Source: Stenotrophomonas maltophilia (GTDB taxonomy: Bacteria; Pseudomonadota; Gammaproteobacteria; Xanthomonadales; Xanthomonadaceae). Taken from it: DNA of 55,997 nt. Positions 8,472-17,607 of this stretch are shown here, piece by piece. The notes beneath the pieces are model-generated. The model searched no databases. It was not told the DNA's origin and worked only from the letters and a program-made list of their open reading frames with translations. The stretch lies in contig NZ_SRHZ01000050.1 of assembly GCF_004684085.1 (NCBI RefSeq), positions 1 through 55,997 on the forward strand. The letters are read 5' to 3'. Every line of letters starts with the position of its first letter. Positions within the stretch are counted from its first letter, which is position 1. Both the position numbers and the translations under genes were made by a program.

Positions 8472-8486
8472 TTAGTAATTCTACTC
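8472..8486 (+). promoter_or_regulatory. LexA box of the imuA-imuB-dnaE2 operon
   Basis: TTAG-N6-TACTC matches the TTAG-N6-TACTA box described for Xanthomonadaceae LexA except at the last base, and its core AGTA/TACT is symmetric. It lies 142 bases before imuA in a local AT-rich patch. A second half-palindrome, CTACTC (8481-8486) with GAGTAG (8494-8499), overlaps it. This predicts SOS induction of the cassette. Confidence 0.7.
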
Positions 8487-8545
8487 ACAAGGCGAGTAGC
8501 ATGTCCGGTCTCAGCCCCTGATACCGGCCCGTCGATACTCGCGCC

Positions 8546-8614
8546 ATGCCCGCTGTTTCCGCCCATTCCTGCCGTTTCCAGCTCGCCCGGCGCCTCCCCA
8601 GGAGGACCGGCTGA
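8546..8614 (+). CDS. Possible 22-codon leader peptide overlapping imuA
   Basis: ATG at 8546 opens a 22-codon frame (MPAVSAHSCRFQ...) whose TGA shares its A with the imuA ATG (TGATG), the classic arrangement for translational coupling. It contains the imuA Shine-Dalgarno sequence (AGGAGG) within its last codons. It has no ribosome-binding site of its own, but a GATACT -10-like hexamer (8534-8539) would place the transcript start at or near this ATG. It may be a real leaderless leader ORF or chance. Confidence 0.3.
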   Translation: MPAVSAHSCRFQLARRLPRRTG

Positions 8615-9228
8615 TGGGTGCCGTCGTCGCCCTCGACCGGCTGCTGGATGGCCGCCAGCTGTGGCGTGGCCCGGCCCGCCAGGGACCGGCCAGTGACCAC
8701 CTGGCCAGCGGCCACCCGGCACTGGACGCACGCCTGCCCGGCGGCGGCTGGCCGGCCAGCGGGCTGTGCGAGGTACTGCAGGCGGCGCCCGGGGTGGGTG
8801 AGCTGGCGCTGGTCTGGCCGGCGCTGGCCAAGCTGAGCCAGCGCGACCGTCCGATCGTGCTGGTCGCCCCACCCTATCGCCCGCATGCCCCAGCCTGGGC
8901 AGCGGCCGGACTGGACCTGGCCCAGCTGCAGATCATCCACGCCACACCGAAACAGGCCCTATGGGCCACCGAACAGTGCCTGCGCTCCGCCGCCTGCGCG
9001 GCGGTGCTGTGCTGGCCACACCAGGCCGATGACCGCTCACTGCGCCGGCTGCAGGTGGCTGCCGACAGCGGCCAGTGCCTGGGTTTCGTGTTCCGCGAGG
9101 CGCAGGCGGCGCGCAATCCCTCCCCGGCCAGCCTGCGCCTGCAGCTCGACCACGGCCAGGTACGGGTACTGAAGTGCCGTGGCGGGCTGCCGCCGGCGCA
9201 GCCGTTGCCGCTGGCCATCGCCCACTGA
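8614..9228 (+). CDS. imuA: ImuA, translesion synthesis accessory protein
   Basis: RecA/SulA-like accessory protein of the mutasome, 204 residues. It acts with ImuB and DnaE2 in error-prone bypass after DNA damage. Family marks are the opening GHPALDARLPGGGWPASGL..E block (about 32-54), typical of ImuA, and the following LALVWPALAKLS and IVLVAPPYRPHAPAW stretches (each given in part). An AGGAGG Shine-Dalgarno sequence sits 8 bases before the ATG. imuB starts 9 bases downstream, so the genes form an operon under the LexA box at 8472. The lexA2 gene that often heads this cassette in Xanthomonas is not next to it here. Confidence 0.88.
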   Translation: MGAVVALDRLLDGRQLWRGPARQGPASDHLASGHPALDARLPGGGWPASGLCEVLQAAPGVGELALVWPALAKLSQRDRPIVLVAPPYRPHAPAWAAAGLDLAQLQIIHATPKQALWATEQCLRSAACAAVLCWPHQADDRSLRRLQVAADSGQCLGFVFREAQAARNPSPASLRLQLDHGQVRVLKCRGGLPPAQPLPLAIAH

Positions 9229-9237
9229 GGCCGCGCC

Positions 9238-10647
9238 ATGCACTGGGCCTGCCTGTTGTTGCCGCAGCTGGCGCTGGACAGCGTGCTGCGCCTGCAGCCG
9301 GACCCGCAGCGGCCGCTGGTGCTGCTGCAGGGGCCGGCGCAGCGTCGCGTGCTGCGTGCGGTCAGTCCTGCCGCCCGTGCGGTGGGACTGCGCCCGGGCA
9401 TGCTGCTGTCGGCCGCGCAGGTACTGGTGCAGGACATGCACCTGCACGACTACGATCCCACCGCCGAACAGCACACCCGCCAGCTGCTGGCCAGCTGGGC
9501 CTATGCCTACAGCTCGCAGGTCAGCCTCGACTTCCCGCATGCGCTGGTCATGGAGATCGGCGCCAGTCGTGCCCTGTTCGGTGACTGGCTGACGATCCAG
9601 AAGCGCCTGCGCGGTGAACTGCATGAGCTGGGTTTTCGCCACCGTCTGGTGGCCGCGCCGACCGCGCATGCCGCGCGCGTGCTGGCCAACGTCCACGACG
9701 GCCTCGGCATCGATGCGCAGCAGCTTCCAGCGGCACTGGCACAACTGCCGTTGCCGCGCTGCGGCCTGCCCAGCGACGCGGTGACCGTGCTCGGCCGCTC
9801 CGGCCTGCGCACGTTGGGCCCGGTGCTCCAGCTGCCGCGCGACAGCCTGGCCCGGCGCTTCGCCCCCGAGGTGCTGCAGCAGCTGGATGCACTGCGTGGG
9901 CTACCCACTGCGCCGCTGCGCTACTACCAGCCACCGGACCGTTTCGATGCACGCATCGAATTCGAGTACGAGATCGAATCCAGCCAGGCCCTGTTGTTCC
10001 CGCTGCGTCGCCTGCTGTTGGACCTGGCTGCGTTCCTGTGTTCGCGCGATGGCGGCGTGCAGCGCTTCGACCTGCATTTCGAGCATGACCTGCTGCCAGC
10101 CAGCGTGTTGACCATCGGCCTGCTGGCGCCCGAGCGCGATCCCGCGCTGCTGTTCGAGATCGCACGCAACCGCATGGAAGCGTTCGCCCTGCCGGCCGGC
10201 AGCCGCGCACTGCGCCTGCAGGCCGAGCAGCTGCCACCGTTCGTGCCCGCCGCGCGTGACCTGTTCGATACCCGACCGGCACAGGCGATGCCCTGGAACC
10301 AGCTGCGCGAGCGCCTGCGCGCGCGGCTGGGCGATGACGCCGTGCAGCCGCTGGCGGTGCAGGCCGACCATCGCCCCGAACGCGCCAGTGGCACCCAGCC
10401 GCCGGCCAAGCCTCCGTCGTACTGGCCGCTGCGCCCCGGCTGGTTGCTGGACACCCCGCAACCGCTGCGTGATCCGCGGCTGCGCATCGTCACCGGACCG
10501 GAGCGGATCGAATCGGGCTGGTGGGACCAGGCCGACGCGCGCCGCGACTACTACGTGGTGGAAACCGCACACGGCCAGCGCGGCTGGGCTTTCCGTGAGC
10601 GCAACGATCCGCAGGCGCCGTGGATGCTGCACGGCTGGTTCGGCTGA
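9238..10647 (+). CDS. imuB: ImuB, catalytically inactive Y-family polymerase-like protein
   Basis: Protein of 469 residues related to Y-family DNA polymerases. ImuB is known to be a non-catalytic hub that binds the beta clamp, ImuA and DnaE2. The N-terminal strand reads MHWACLLLPQLALDSVL where an active Y-polymerase would have its first catalytic Asp, consistent with loss of activity. The middle keeps the fold (SWAYAYSSQVSLDFP; a LGLQLPRDSLARRF-like helix-hairpin-helix) and the tail (about 370-469) is the ImuB C-terminal region ending RERNDPQAPWMLHGWFG. It lies 9 bases after imuA and 6 before dnaE2, so translation is probably coupled. Confidence 0.9.
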   Translation: MHWACLLLPQLALDSVLRLQPDPQRPLVLLQGPAQRRVLRAVSPAARAVGLRPGMLLSAAQVLVQDMHLHDYDPTAEQHTRQLLASWAYAYSSQVSLDFPHALVMEIGASRALFGDWLTIQKRLRGELHELGFRHRLVAAPTAHAARVLANVHDGLGIDAQQLPAALAQLPLPRCGLPSDAVTVLGRSGLRTLGPVLQLPRDSLARRFAPEVLQQLDALRGLPTAPLRYYQPPDRFDARIEFEYEIESSQALLFPLRRLLLDLAAFLCSRDGGVQRFDLHFEHDLLPASVLTIGLLAPERDPALLFEIARNRMEAFALPAGSRALRLQAEQLPPFVPAARDLFDTRPAQAMPWNQLRERLRARLGDDAVQPLAVQADHRPERASGTQPPAKPPSYWPLRPGWLLDTPQPLRDPRLRIVTGPERIESGWWDQADARRDYYVVETAHGQRGWAFRERNDPQAPWMLHGWFG

Positions 10648-10653
10648 GCCGCC

Positions 10654-13600
10654 ATGCACAGCGAACTGCCCGGCTACGCCGAACTGCACTGCCTGTCGGC
10701 CTTCAGTTTCCAGCGCGGCGCCTCGATCGCCGAAGAACTGTTCGCGCGCGCCGCCGGCCAGGGTTACCAGGCACTGGCGATCACCGACGAATGCTCGCTG
10801 GCCGGCATCGTGCGCGCCTGGCAGGCAGCGAAGACGCATGGCGTGGCGCTGATCATCGGCGCCGAATTCCAGGTCGAGGATGGGCCGAAGCTGGCCCTGC
10901 TGTGCACCGACCAGGCCGCCTATGCCGGGCTCTGCCAGTTGATCACCACCTGCCGGCGGCGCGCGGCCAAGGGCGAGTACCGCTGCCTGCGCGACGATCT
11001 GCTCAGCCTGCCCAACGGCCTGCTGTGCCTGTGGCTGGACCGGCAACCGGCGGCCACCGATCTGGAACTGCTGCGCGCCGGCTTCGATGATCGGCTATGG
11101 CTGGCGGTGGAACTGCACCACGAACACGACGACGCACGCCGCCTGCAGCAGCTGCAGGCCTTCGGCGAACGTCACCGCCTGCCGCTGGTCGCCAGTGGCG
11201 ATGTGCACATGCACGTGCGACGCCGCCGCGCCCTGCAGGACACGCTGACCGCGATCCGCCACCGTTGCAGCGTGGCCGAAGCCGGCTGGCGCCTGTTTCC
11301 CAACGGCGAGCGCCATCTGCGCCCGCGCACCGCACTGGCCCAGCTGTACCCACCTGCCCTGCTGGCCGAGACCCTGCACATCGCCGAGCGCTGCCATTTC
11401 ACCCTGGAGCAGCTGCAGTACACCTATCCTCGCGAGCTGGTGCCCGAAGGCCACGACCCGGACAGCTGGCTGCGCGTGCTGGTCGAACGCGGCATCCCGT
11501 GGCGCTGGAAAGGCGGCATCAAAGCGGCGCAACGCACGCAGATCGAGCACGAACTGGCGTTGATCAAGCAGAAGAACTACGCCTCCTACTTCCTCACTGT
11601 GCAGGACATCGTGCGCTTCGCGCGCAGCCAGGACATCCTCTGCCAGGGCCGTGGCTCGGCGGCCAACTCCGCGGTGTGCTTCGTGCTGGGCGTGACCGAA
11701 ATCGATCCGGCGCGCAGCAACCTGCTGTTCGAGCGCTTCATCTCCGCCGAGCGCGATGAACCACCGGATATCGACATCGACTTCGAGCACGAGCGCCGCG
11801 AGGAAGTACTGCAGTACGTGTTCAACCGCTATGGCCGCGAACGCGCCGCGTTGACTGCGGTGGCAATCAGCTACCGCGGCCGCAGCGCGATCCGCGATGT
11901 CGCCCGCGCGCTGGGCCTGCCGATGGACCAGGTCAACGAGCTGGGCGCGGCGATGGACCATTGGGGCGGCCACGTACCGCTGCCGGAGACCCTGCGCGAG
12001 CGCGGCTTCGATCCGGAAACACCGCTGATGCGGCGGCTGCTGGCGCTGACCGCCGAGCTGATCGACTTCCCGCGCCACCTGTCGCAGCACCCGGGCGGCT
12101 TCGTGATTTCCGAGCACCCGCTGTCGACCCTGGTGCCGGTGGAGAACGCGGCGATGGCCGACCGCACCGTCATCCAATGGGACAAGGACGATCTGGATGC
12201 CACCGGCCTGATGAAGGTCGACTGCCTGGCGCTGGGCATGCTCACCGCCATCCGCAAGTGCCTGGCGATGCTGAAGCAGCATGGCCTGCACAGTGGACGC
12301 ATGGATGCGATCGAGGATGACGACAAACCCACCTACGACATGATCTGCGCCGCCGACACCATCGGCGTGTTCCAGATCGAATCGCGCGCACAGATGGCGA
12401 TGCTGCCCCGCATGCAACCGCGCAATTTCTACGATCTGGTGATCGAAGTCGCGATCGTGCGCCCCGGCCCGATCCAGGGCGACATGGTCCACCCCTACCT
12501 GGAACGCCGACGAATCCTGCGCGAACAAGGCCCGGATGCGTTGAATGATCCGGACAACCCGCTCTATCCAGCGCGACTGGAGCGCGTGTTCGCACGCACC
12601 CTGGGCGTACCACTGTTCCAGGAACAGGTGATGCAGCTGGCGGTGGAAGCGGCCGGCTATAAACCCGGTGAAGCCGATGCACTGCGCCGCTCAATGGCCG
12701 CCTGGAAGCGCCGTGGCGGCCTGGAACCGCACCGCGAAAAGCTGCTGGCTGGCATGATGGAAAACAACTTCAGCCGCGAATACGGCGAGCACCTGTTCGA
12801 GCAGATCAAGGGCTTCGGCGATTACGGTTTCCCGGAAAGCCATGCCGCCAGTTTCGCCCTGCTGACCTATGCCAGCTGCTGGCTGAAGTGCCACCACCCG
12901 GCCGCGTTCGCCGCCAGCCTGATCAACAGCCAGCCACTGGGTTTCTACAGCCCCGACCAGCTGCTGCAGGATGCGCGCCGGCATGGCATCCACGTGCTGC
13001 CGGTGGACGTGCGCCACAGCGACTGGGACTGCACCCTGGATTTCAGTAAAGGGCCGGCAGCGATACGGCTCGGTCTACGCCTGGTCGATGGCTGCAACGA
13101 GCCCGCCGTGCAGGCCATCATGCGCGAACGTGCGCGGCGCCCGTTCGACGATGTCGGCGACCTGTGCCAGCGCACCGCACTGGACCGCCGCCAGCAGGGC
13201 CTGCTGGCCGATGCCGGTGCACTGCGTGGGCTCAGCGGCCATCGCCATCGTGCACGCTGGGACATCTCCGGCGTGGAAAACCGGCTGCCGTTGTTCGACC
13301 AGGCCCGCGCCACCGCCGAAGCCCGCGTGCCGTTGCCCCTGCCCAGCGCGTGGGACGACATGCAGGCCGATTATCGCAGCACCGGCACCACCCTTGGCCG
13401 CCATCCGATCTCGTTCCTGCGTGCGCAACTGCGCAGCCGAGGCTGCCTGGACGCTGCACAACTGTCCGGGCATGGCCATGGCCGTCGCGTGCGCATCGCC
13501 GGCCTGGTACGCATGCGCCAGCGCCCGCAGACCGCCAGTGGCGTCACCTTCCTCACGCTCGAAGATGAGACTGGCATGGTCAACGCCGTGGTCTGGCGGC

Positions 13601-13764
13601 ACCTGGCCGATCGCCAGCACCGGGTGCTGGTCGATACCCAGCTGATGCAGATCGATGGCCGCCTGGAGCGCGTCGATGGCGTGCAGCATGTCATCGTGCA
13701 GCGCATGCATTGCCTGGATGAGCTGCTGCAGGGACTACGCAGCCACAGCCGCGATTTCCACTGA
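10654..13764 (+). CDS. dnaE2: Error-prone DNA polymerase DnaE2 (ImuC)
   Basis: C-family polymerase alpha subunit of 1036 residues, the usual DnaE2 length and shorter than replicative DnaE. It carries out translesion synthesis and damage-induced mutagenesis. The PHP domain is at about 1-210 ([22 protein letters not shown]). The polymerase palm has GRGSAANS (332-339) and the catalytic PDIDIDFE motif (371-378; D372, D374). The fingers and HhH region run to about 860, and an OB-fold is near 930-1010 ([18 protein letters not shown]). Third gene of the LexA-controlled operon; the product depends on ImuB for clamp access. After its stop there are about 80 bases before the next gene. Confidence 0.95.
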   Translation: MHSELPGYAELHCLSAFSFQRGASIAEELFARAAGQGYQALAITDECSLAGIVRAWQAAKTHGVALIIGAEFQVEDGPKLALLCTDQAAYAGLCQLITTCRRRAAKGEYRCLRDDLLSLPNGLLCLWLDRQPAATDLELLRAGFDDRLWLAVELHHEHDDARRLQQLQAFGERHRLPLVASGDVHMHVRRRRALQDTLTAIRHRCSVAEAGWRLFPNGERHLRPRTALAQLYPPALLAETLHIAERCHFTLEQLQYTYPRELVPEGHDPDSWLRVLVERGIPWRWKGGIKAAQRTQIEHELALIKQKNYASYFLTVQDIVRFARSQDILCQGRGSAANSAVCFVLGVTEIDPARSNLLFERFISAERDEPPDIDIDFEHERREEVLQYVFNRYGRERAALTAVAISYRGRSAIRDVARALGLPMDQVNELGAAMDHWGGHVPLPETLRERGFDPETPLMRRLLALTAELIDFPRHLSQHPGGFVISEHPLSTLVPVENAAMADRTVIQWDKDDLDATGLMKVDCLALGMLTAIRKCLAMLKQHGLHSGRMDAIEDDDKPTYDMICAADTIGVFQIESRAQMAMLPRMQPRNFYDLVIEVAIVRPGPIQGDMVHPYLERRRILREQGPDALNDPDNPLYPARLERVFARTLGVPLFQEQVMQLAVEAAGYKPGEADALRRSMAAWKRRGGLEPHREKLLAGMMENNFSREYGEHLFEQIKGFGDYGFPESHAASFALLTYASCWLKCHHPAAFAASLINSQPLGFYSPDQLLQDARRHGIHVLPVDVRHSDWDCTLDFSKGPAAIRLGLRLVDGCNEPAVQAIMRERARRPFDDVGDLCQRTALDRRQQGLLADAGALRGLSGHRHRARWDISGVENRLPLFDQARATAEARVPLPLPSAWDDMQADYRSTGTTLGRHPISFLRAQLRSRGCLDAAQLSGHGHGRRVRIAGLVRMRQRPQTASGVTFLTLEDETGMVNAVVWRHLADRQHRVLVDTQLMQIDGRLERVDGVQHVIVQRMHCLDELLQGLRSHSRDFH

Positions 13765-13845
13765 CGATACACAACGTCACACAACGAACTGGCCATTGCT
13801 GGTCCGCATCCGCTATCGTCGGCACATCCAAGGAAGGACGACCCG

Positions 13846-14352
13846 ATGCCCCGTGCACTGCTGCTGACCACCCTGCTGGTCTCGACCCTTGCCCTGCTTG
13901 TTTCCGGCTGGACCGCCTGGAGCCTGCATCGCAGCCAATCGCCACAACGCATCATCGAAGCACGCGGTCTGGTCATCCACGATGCAAACGGCCAACCGCG
14001 GGTGATCCTCGGCGCACCGGTTCCCGATCCGCTCAGCCAGGGCCGCACCCAGGGACCGCGTGCCACCGCCCTGTCAGGCCTGATCCTGCTCGGTCCCGAT
14101 GGTTCCGAACGCGGCGGCTACGGCACCAGCGACCGCGGCGGCGAAGCCCTGCTGACCCTGGACGATGCCACCGGCACCACCGAAGTGTTCAAGGTGGTGG
14201 CCAACCCGGACCGCGGCGCCAGCCTGATGGTCAAGCACCAGAACAACACCGGCGCCATGCTCACCTCCTGGCAGGGCAAGCCGGAGCTGATGTTCGTCGA
14301 TGACAGCGGCCAGTCCTACTACGTGCGCCCCGGCGCCAACGCCGCGCCCTGA
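13846..14352 (+). CDS. Exported or membrane-anchored protein of unknown function
   Basis: 168 residues. A hydrophobic N-terminal helix (about 4-27) with no clear signal peptidase site suggests a membrane anchor with the rest in the periplasm. The remainder contains two similar short blocks, RGLVIHDANGQPRVILGAP (about 40-58) and SGLILLGPDGSERGGYGT (about 77-94), plus a third-like block PELMFVDDSGQSYYV near the end. This suggests a repeated beta-strand module, reminiscent of a small beta-solenoid or propeller. It is preceded by a good Shine-Dalgarno sequence (AAGGAAGGA) and an own promoter-like TTGCTG...TATCGT. I do not recognise the family. Confidence 0.6.
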   Translation: MPRALLLTTLLVSTLALLVSGWTAWSLHRSQSPQRIIEARGLVIHDANGQPRVILGAPVPDPLSQGRTQGPRATALSGLILLGPDGSERGGYGTSDRGGEALLTLDDATGTTEVFKVVANPDRGASLMVKHQNNTGAMLTSWQGKPELMFVDDSGQSYYVRPGANAAP

Positions 14353-14361
14353 TCTGCTTTT

Positions 14362-14458
14362 GTAGAGTCGAGCCATGCTCGACTGCTTCTACCAACAACA
14401 GCCGAGCATGACTCGGCTCTACAAAGGCGAAGCAAAGTCGAGCATGGCTCGACGCTAC
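14362..14458. repeat. Three GTAGAGTCGAGC-type SMAG repeats
   Basis: A forward copy (14362-14383), then two inverted copies (14401-14422 and 14437-14458), sit between two convergent genes. Forward and inverted copies can form a hairpin, a likely bidirectional transcription barrier. The last copy overlaps the final codons of the MocR-type gene, so its CTAC tip is coding. Confidence 0.88.
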
Positions 14459-15741
14459 AGGCCGCACACCGCCGCCAGGTCATCGGCCAGCTGCCGCAGC
14501 TGCGCCGTACCCAGTGCTGCACAGGTGATGCGCAGGCCATGTCCCGGTGCAGCCACCGCGAATACCTCGCCTGCACGCACATGCCATCCGCGCGCGGCCA
14601 GCGCCAACACCTGCGGATGGCTGTCCGCCTGCAACGGCAGCCACAAGTTCAATCCTTCCATCGGCAACGGTGTCGGCACGCCACGCGCATGCAGCAACTC
14701 CTGCAGCGAGCGCAGGCGCTGCTGGTAACGCTCACCTGCCGAAGCGATCTTCGCCCGCTGCGTTGCCGACGACAGCACCGAGGTCGCCGCATCCTGCAGC
14801 AGGTGACTGACCCAGCCGGTACCGGACGCCAATCGCAGCCGCAACCGCATCGCGGTCTCTTCATCGCAGGCCAACCAGGCCAGCCGCAGGTCCGGGCCAA
14901 GCGGTTTGGACAGCGAGCGCAGCAGCGCCCAGCGCCGGCCATCCAGTGGCAGCACCGAGTGATACACCTGTTGCGAGAGCAGCGCGTAGTGATCGTCGAT
15001 CAGCACCGCCACCTGCGGGTAGGCCGCCAACAACTGGCGCAACGCCCGTGCCCGCTTCGCATCCAGGCTGGCGCCGGTCGGGTTGTGTGCCCGCGGGGTC
15101 AGCAGCACCGCGCGTGCACCGGCCTCCAGCGCCGCACGCAGCGATTCGACCTGCATGCCATGCGCGTCCACCGCCACCGGCAACGGCACGTGGCCCACAG
15201 CGTTGAGCACGTTGAGGCTGCCGAGGAAGCAGGGATCCTCTACCGCGATGCGATCCCCCGGCAGCAGCCACGCCGCCAGCAGGCGTTCGATGCCGTCGAC
15301 CGCACCATGGGTCAGTTCCAGCGCATAGCCCTCGGGGCAGTCCGCATCCATCGAGGCCCGCGCCAGCGCCTGCAATCCCGGGTCGACCGTGCCCACGCCA
15401 TACAGCCGTGGTGCAGCCGGGGCCAGGCGCAGGTTGGGCAACAGACGCGGATCCGGGTTGCCACCGGCCAGATCCTGCAGGGCAAGCCCCGGCGTACTGC
15501 CCTCGCGCGCCAGCGTCGGCGGCAGGCCACGCACCACCGTGCCACGGCGACCGGCCGTACTGGCCAGGCCCGCCGCATCCAGGCGCTTGTAGGCAGCGGC
15601 CACGGTGTTGCGGTTCACCCCCAGCTGCTCGGCCAGCTCACGCACCGGCGGCAGCACGCTGCCGGCCGGCAGGCGGCCCTTGCCGACGCCGTCGCGGATG
15701 CTGTCGAAGATCGACTCGGCGCTATGCCCGGTGATTTTCAT
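14455..15741 (-). CDS. MocR/PtsJ-like GntR regulator with aminotransferase domain
   Basis: PLP-dependent transcription factor of 428 residues. The GntR winged helix is at about 7-72 (LPAGSVLPPVRELAEQLGVN; RNTVAAAYKRLDAAGL). A fold-type-I aminotransferase domain is at about 90-428, with the PLP-binding lysine in SLSKPLGPDLRLAW (K279), the HNPTG motif (219-223) and the ring-stacking aspartate LIDDHYAL (about 249). Family members sense PLP or amino acids; PtsJ and PdxR control vitamin B6 genes. Here it is divergent from a YggS-type PLP-binding protein, and the shared promoter has a direct repeat suited to a MocR dimer. Control of PLP homeostasis is a well-supported guess. AGGA lies just before the ATG. 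Confidence 0.87.
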   Translation of the reverse strand: MKITGHSAESIFDSIRDGVGKGRLPAGSVLPPVRELAEQLGVNRNTVAAAYKRLDAAGLASTAGRRGTVVRGLPPTLAREGSTPGLALQDLAGGNPDPRLLPNLRLAPAAPRLYGVGTVDPGLQALARASMDADCPEGYALELTHGAVDGIERLLAAWLLPGDRIAVEDPCFLGSLNVLNAVGHVPLPVAVDAHGMQVESLRAALEAGARAVLLTPRAHNPTGASLDAKRARALRQLLAAYPQVAVLIDDHYALLSQQVYHSVLPLDGRRWALLRSLSKPLGPDLRLAWLACDEETAMRLRLRLASGTGWVSHLLQDAATSVLSSATQRAKIASAGERYQQRLRSLQELLHARGVPTPLPMEGLNLWLPLQADSHPQVLALAARGWHVRAGEVFAVAAPGHGLRITCAALGTAQLRQLADDLAAVCGL

Positions 15742-15742
15742 T

Positions 15743-15777
15743 TTGTCCTATGCCAAAATATACCTTGTCCTGTGCCA
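15743..15777. promoter_or_regulatory. Direct-repeat operator between mocR-type gene and yggS
   Basis: Two 13-mers, TTGTCCTATGCCA (15743-15755) and TTGTCCTGTGCCA (15765-15777), are 12/13 identical and 22 bp apart, that is on the same DNA face. MocR regulators are known to bind direct repeats with about two-turn spacing. The first copy abuts the MocR-type start codon and TATATT on the minus strand lies between the copies as a likely -10. This suggests autoregulation plus control of yggS. Confidence 0.65.
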
Positions 15778-15817
15778 GTGTATCCCACCCTGGCCACCCT
15801 GCATTGGAGGTGCCCGA

Positions 15818-16591
15818 ATGCCCCTTGCCGCTGCCGACTGGCCCGTCGCCCAGTCCGTTGAACAGATCGCCGCCAACCTGGTCACGGTGCGCCAACGCAT
15901 CGCCGATGCCTGCACCCGCGTCGGCCGGGACCCGGCCAGCGTGCGCCTGCTGCCGGTCAGCAAGACCGTCGACGACGCCCGCATCCGCATGGCGGTGGCC
16001 GCTGGCTGCCACGAACTCGGCGAGAACAAGGTGCAGGAAGCACAGCGCAAGGCCGAGACAATGGCTGACCTTGGCGTGCACTGGTCGGTGATCGGCCATC
16101 TGCAGACCAACAAGGCGCGCTACGTCGCGCGTTTCGCGAGCGAATTCCAGGCGCTGGACAGCCTGCGCGTTGCCGAGGCACTGCAGCAGCGCCTGCAGCT
16201 GGAAGACCGCACGCTGGATGTGTTCGTGCAGGTCAACACGTCCGCCGAACCCAGCAAGTACGGTCTGGAACCCGATGCTGTCGAGGCTTTCGTACAGCAG
16301 CTGCCGGCATTCGATCGCCTGCGCGTACGTGGCCTGATGACCCTGGCCATCTTCACCCCCGAGGTCGAGCGCGTGCGTGCCTGCTTCGTGCGCCTGCGCG
16401 AACTGCGCGACCAGCTGCAACGCACCGCCCCGCCCGGCCTGGACCTGACGCAGTTGTCGATGGGCATGTCCGGTGATTTCGAAGTGGCCATCGAGGAAGG
16501 TGCCACCGTGGTCCGCGTCGGCCAGGCCATCTTTGGTGCACGTGCCACCCCCGACAGCTTCTACTGGCCGAGCAGTGGAGGCCCGGCATGA
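15818..16591 (+). CDS. yggS: YggS/PROSC-family PLP homeostasis protein
   Basis: PLP-binding TIM-barrel protein of 257 residues that lacks known catalysis and buffers cellular pyridoxal phosphate. The PLP lysine is in LLPVSKT (K49). Other family blocks are ELGENKVQEA, WSVIGHLQTNKA, VQVNTSAEPSKYG, LRVRGLMTLA and LSMGMSGDFEVAIEEGATVVR. The start is the ATG at 15818, with GGAGG 7 bases ahead. The frame is open further upstream through the operator, but those codons are not conserved-looking. It heads an operon: the next gene starts inside its stop (ATGA overlap), and it is divergent from the MocR-type regulator. Confidence 0.9.
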   Translation: MPLAAADWPVAQSVEQIAANLVTVRQRIADACTRVGRDPASVRLLPVSKTVDDARIRMAVAAGCHELGENKVQEAQRKAETMADLGVHWSVIGHLQTNKARYVARFASEFQALDSLRVAEALQQRLQLEDRTLDVFVQVNTSAEPSKYGLEPDAVEAFVQQLPAFDRLRVRGLMTLAIFTPEVERVRACFVRLRELRDQLQRTAPPGLDLTQLSMGMSGDFEVAIEEGATVVRVGQAIFGARATPDSFYWPSSGGPA

Positions 16592-17289
16592 AGTACGCGG
16601 TCGTTCTGCAACACGTGGCTTTCGAAGACCTCGGCACCCTGCAACCGTTGCTGCTGGCGCAGGGCTGGCAGCTGCAGGTGCTGCAGGCCGGTATCGATAC
16701 GCTCGATCCGGCCGCCGCCGCCGACCTGCTGGTGGTGCTTGGTGGGCCGATCAGTGTCAACGATGTAGACACTTATCCATTCCTGGCCGAGAGCATCACC
16801 CTGCTGCAGCACCGCCTGCAGCAGCAGCGGCCGACCCTGGGCATCTGCCTGGGTGCACAGCTGATGGCGCGTGCACTCGGTGCCAGTGTCACTCCCAGTG
16901 GCGGCAAGGAAATCGGCTTTTCGCCACTGCTGCTCACCGATGAAGGCCAGCGTTCACCGCTGCAGGCCCTGCAGGGCATCCCGGTACTGCACTGGCACGG
17001 TGAAGCCTTCGAGCTTCCGGCCGGTGCACGCCGCCTGGCCAGCACGCCCGGCTGCCGCCACCAGGCCTTCGCCATCGGCCACCATGCACTGGGGCTGCAA
17101 TGCCATCCGGAACTGGACGCGCGCCAGTTCGAACGTTGGCTGATCGGCCACACGCTGGAGCTGGCCCACGCCGGCATCGATCCGAATGACCTACGTGCAC
17201 AGGCGCGTCGCTATGGTGCACCACTGGCAGCCGCAGCCACCGCGATGTTCGACCACTGGCTGCAGGACCTGCCGGAGATGCCGCGATGA
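16588..17289 (+). CDS. Class I glutamine amidotransferase
   Basis: 233-residue stand-alone GuaA-type amidotransferase domain, which releases ammonia from glutamine for a partner or hydrolyses a gamma-glutamyl compound. The catalytic triad is visible: C87 in LGICLGAQ, then His and Glu in LQCHPELD. The oxyanion region is VVLGGPISV. It starts within the yggS stop codon (ATGA), so the two are translationally coupled, and the next small gene overlaps its own stop in the same way. No synthetase partner is adjacent. A link to PLP or amine metabolism is possible from context only. Confidence 0.82.
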   Translation: MKYAVVLQHVAFEDLGTLQPLLLAQGWQLQVLQAGIDTLDPAAAADLLVVLGGPISVNDVDTYPFLAESITLLQHRLQQQRPTLGICLGAQLMARALGASVTPSGGKEIGFSPLLLTDEGQRSPLQALQGIPVLHWHGEAFELPAGARRLASTPGCRHQAFAIGHHALGLQCHPELDARQFERWLIGHTLELAHAGIDPNDLRAQARRYGAPLAAAATAMFDHWLQDLPEMPR

Positions 17290-17510
17290 ACTACCGACTG
17301 CAGATCCACCGCGATGGCGCCTATTGGGGCCACTTCGACTGCAGCGGCCCCGATGCCCTGCAGCGCATGGACGCCATCGCCGCGCAGCTGCCCGCCGATC
17401 AGGGCTTCCAGCTGAAACGGCAGAAAGGGGTTGGCGAAGAGCGCATCCTGTCCAGCAATGCCGACGGCCTGCGCGTGCTGGCTTCGCAGATCCAGTACCG
17501 CGACATCTGA
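17286..17510 (+). CDS. Small protein of unknown function, 74 residues
   Basis: Overlaps the amidotransferase stop (ATGA), so it is translated as the third gene of the yggS operon. The sequence is soluble and mixed in charge (MNYRLQIHRDGAYWGHFDCS..., ending ASQIQYRDI), with no membrane segment or metal motif. I do not recognise a family. Tight coupling argues that it is a real gene. A REP pair follows 10 bases after the stop. Confidence 0.65.
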   Translation: MNYRLQIHRDGAYWGHFDCSGPDALQRMDAIAAQLPADQGFQLKRQKGVGEERILSSNADGLRVLASQIQYRDI

Positions 17511-17520
17511 TCCGACGATG

Positions 17521-17574
17521 GTAGTGCCGGTCGCTGGCCGGCATCCGAATCTGCCGGCCAGCGGCCGGCACTAC
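17521..17574. repeat. GTAGTGCCGG-type REP pair
   Basis: GTAGTGCCGG...CCGGCA (17521-17543) faces its inverted partner (17552-17574) across 8 bases, forming a long GC hairpin 10 bases after the 74-codon gene. It probably ends or stabilises the yggS operon mRNA. Confidence 0.88.
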
Positions 17575-17607
17575 CCCGGCTGTTCGGCCGCGTGCGAAGC
17601 TTCACGG

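Noticed and set aside
9238..10647. Active DNA polymerase IV/V in the imuB position
   Set aside because: The N-terminal catalytic Asp of Y-family enzymes is missing and the gene lies in the imuA-imuB-dnaE2 context.
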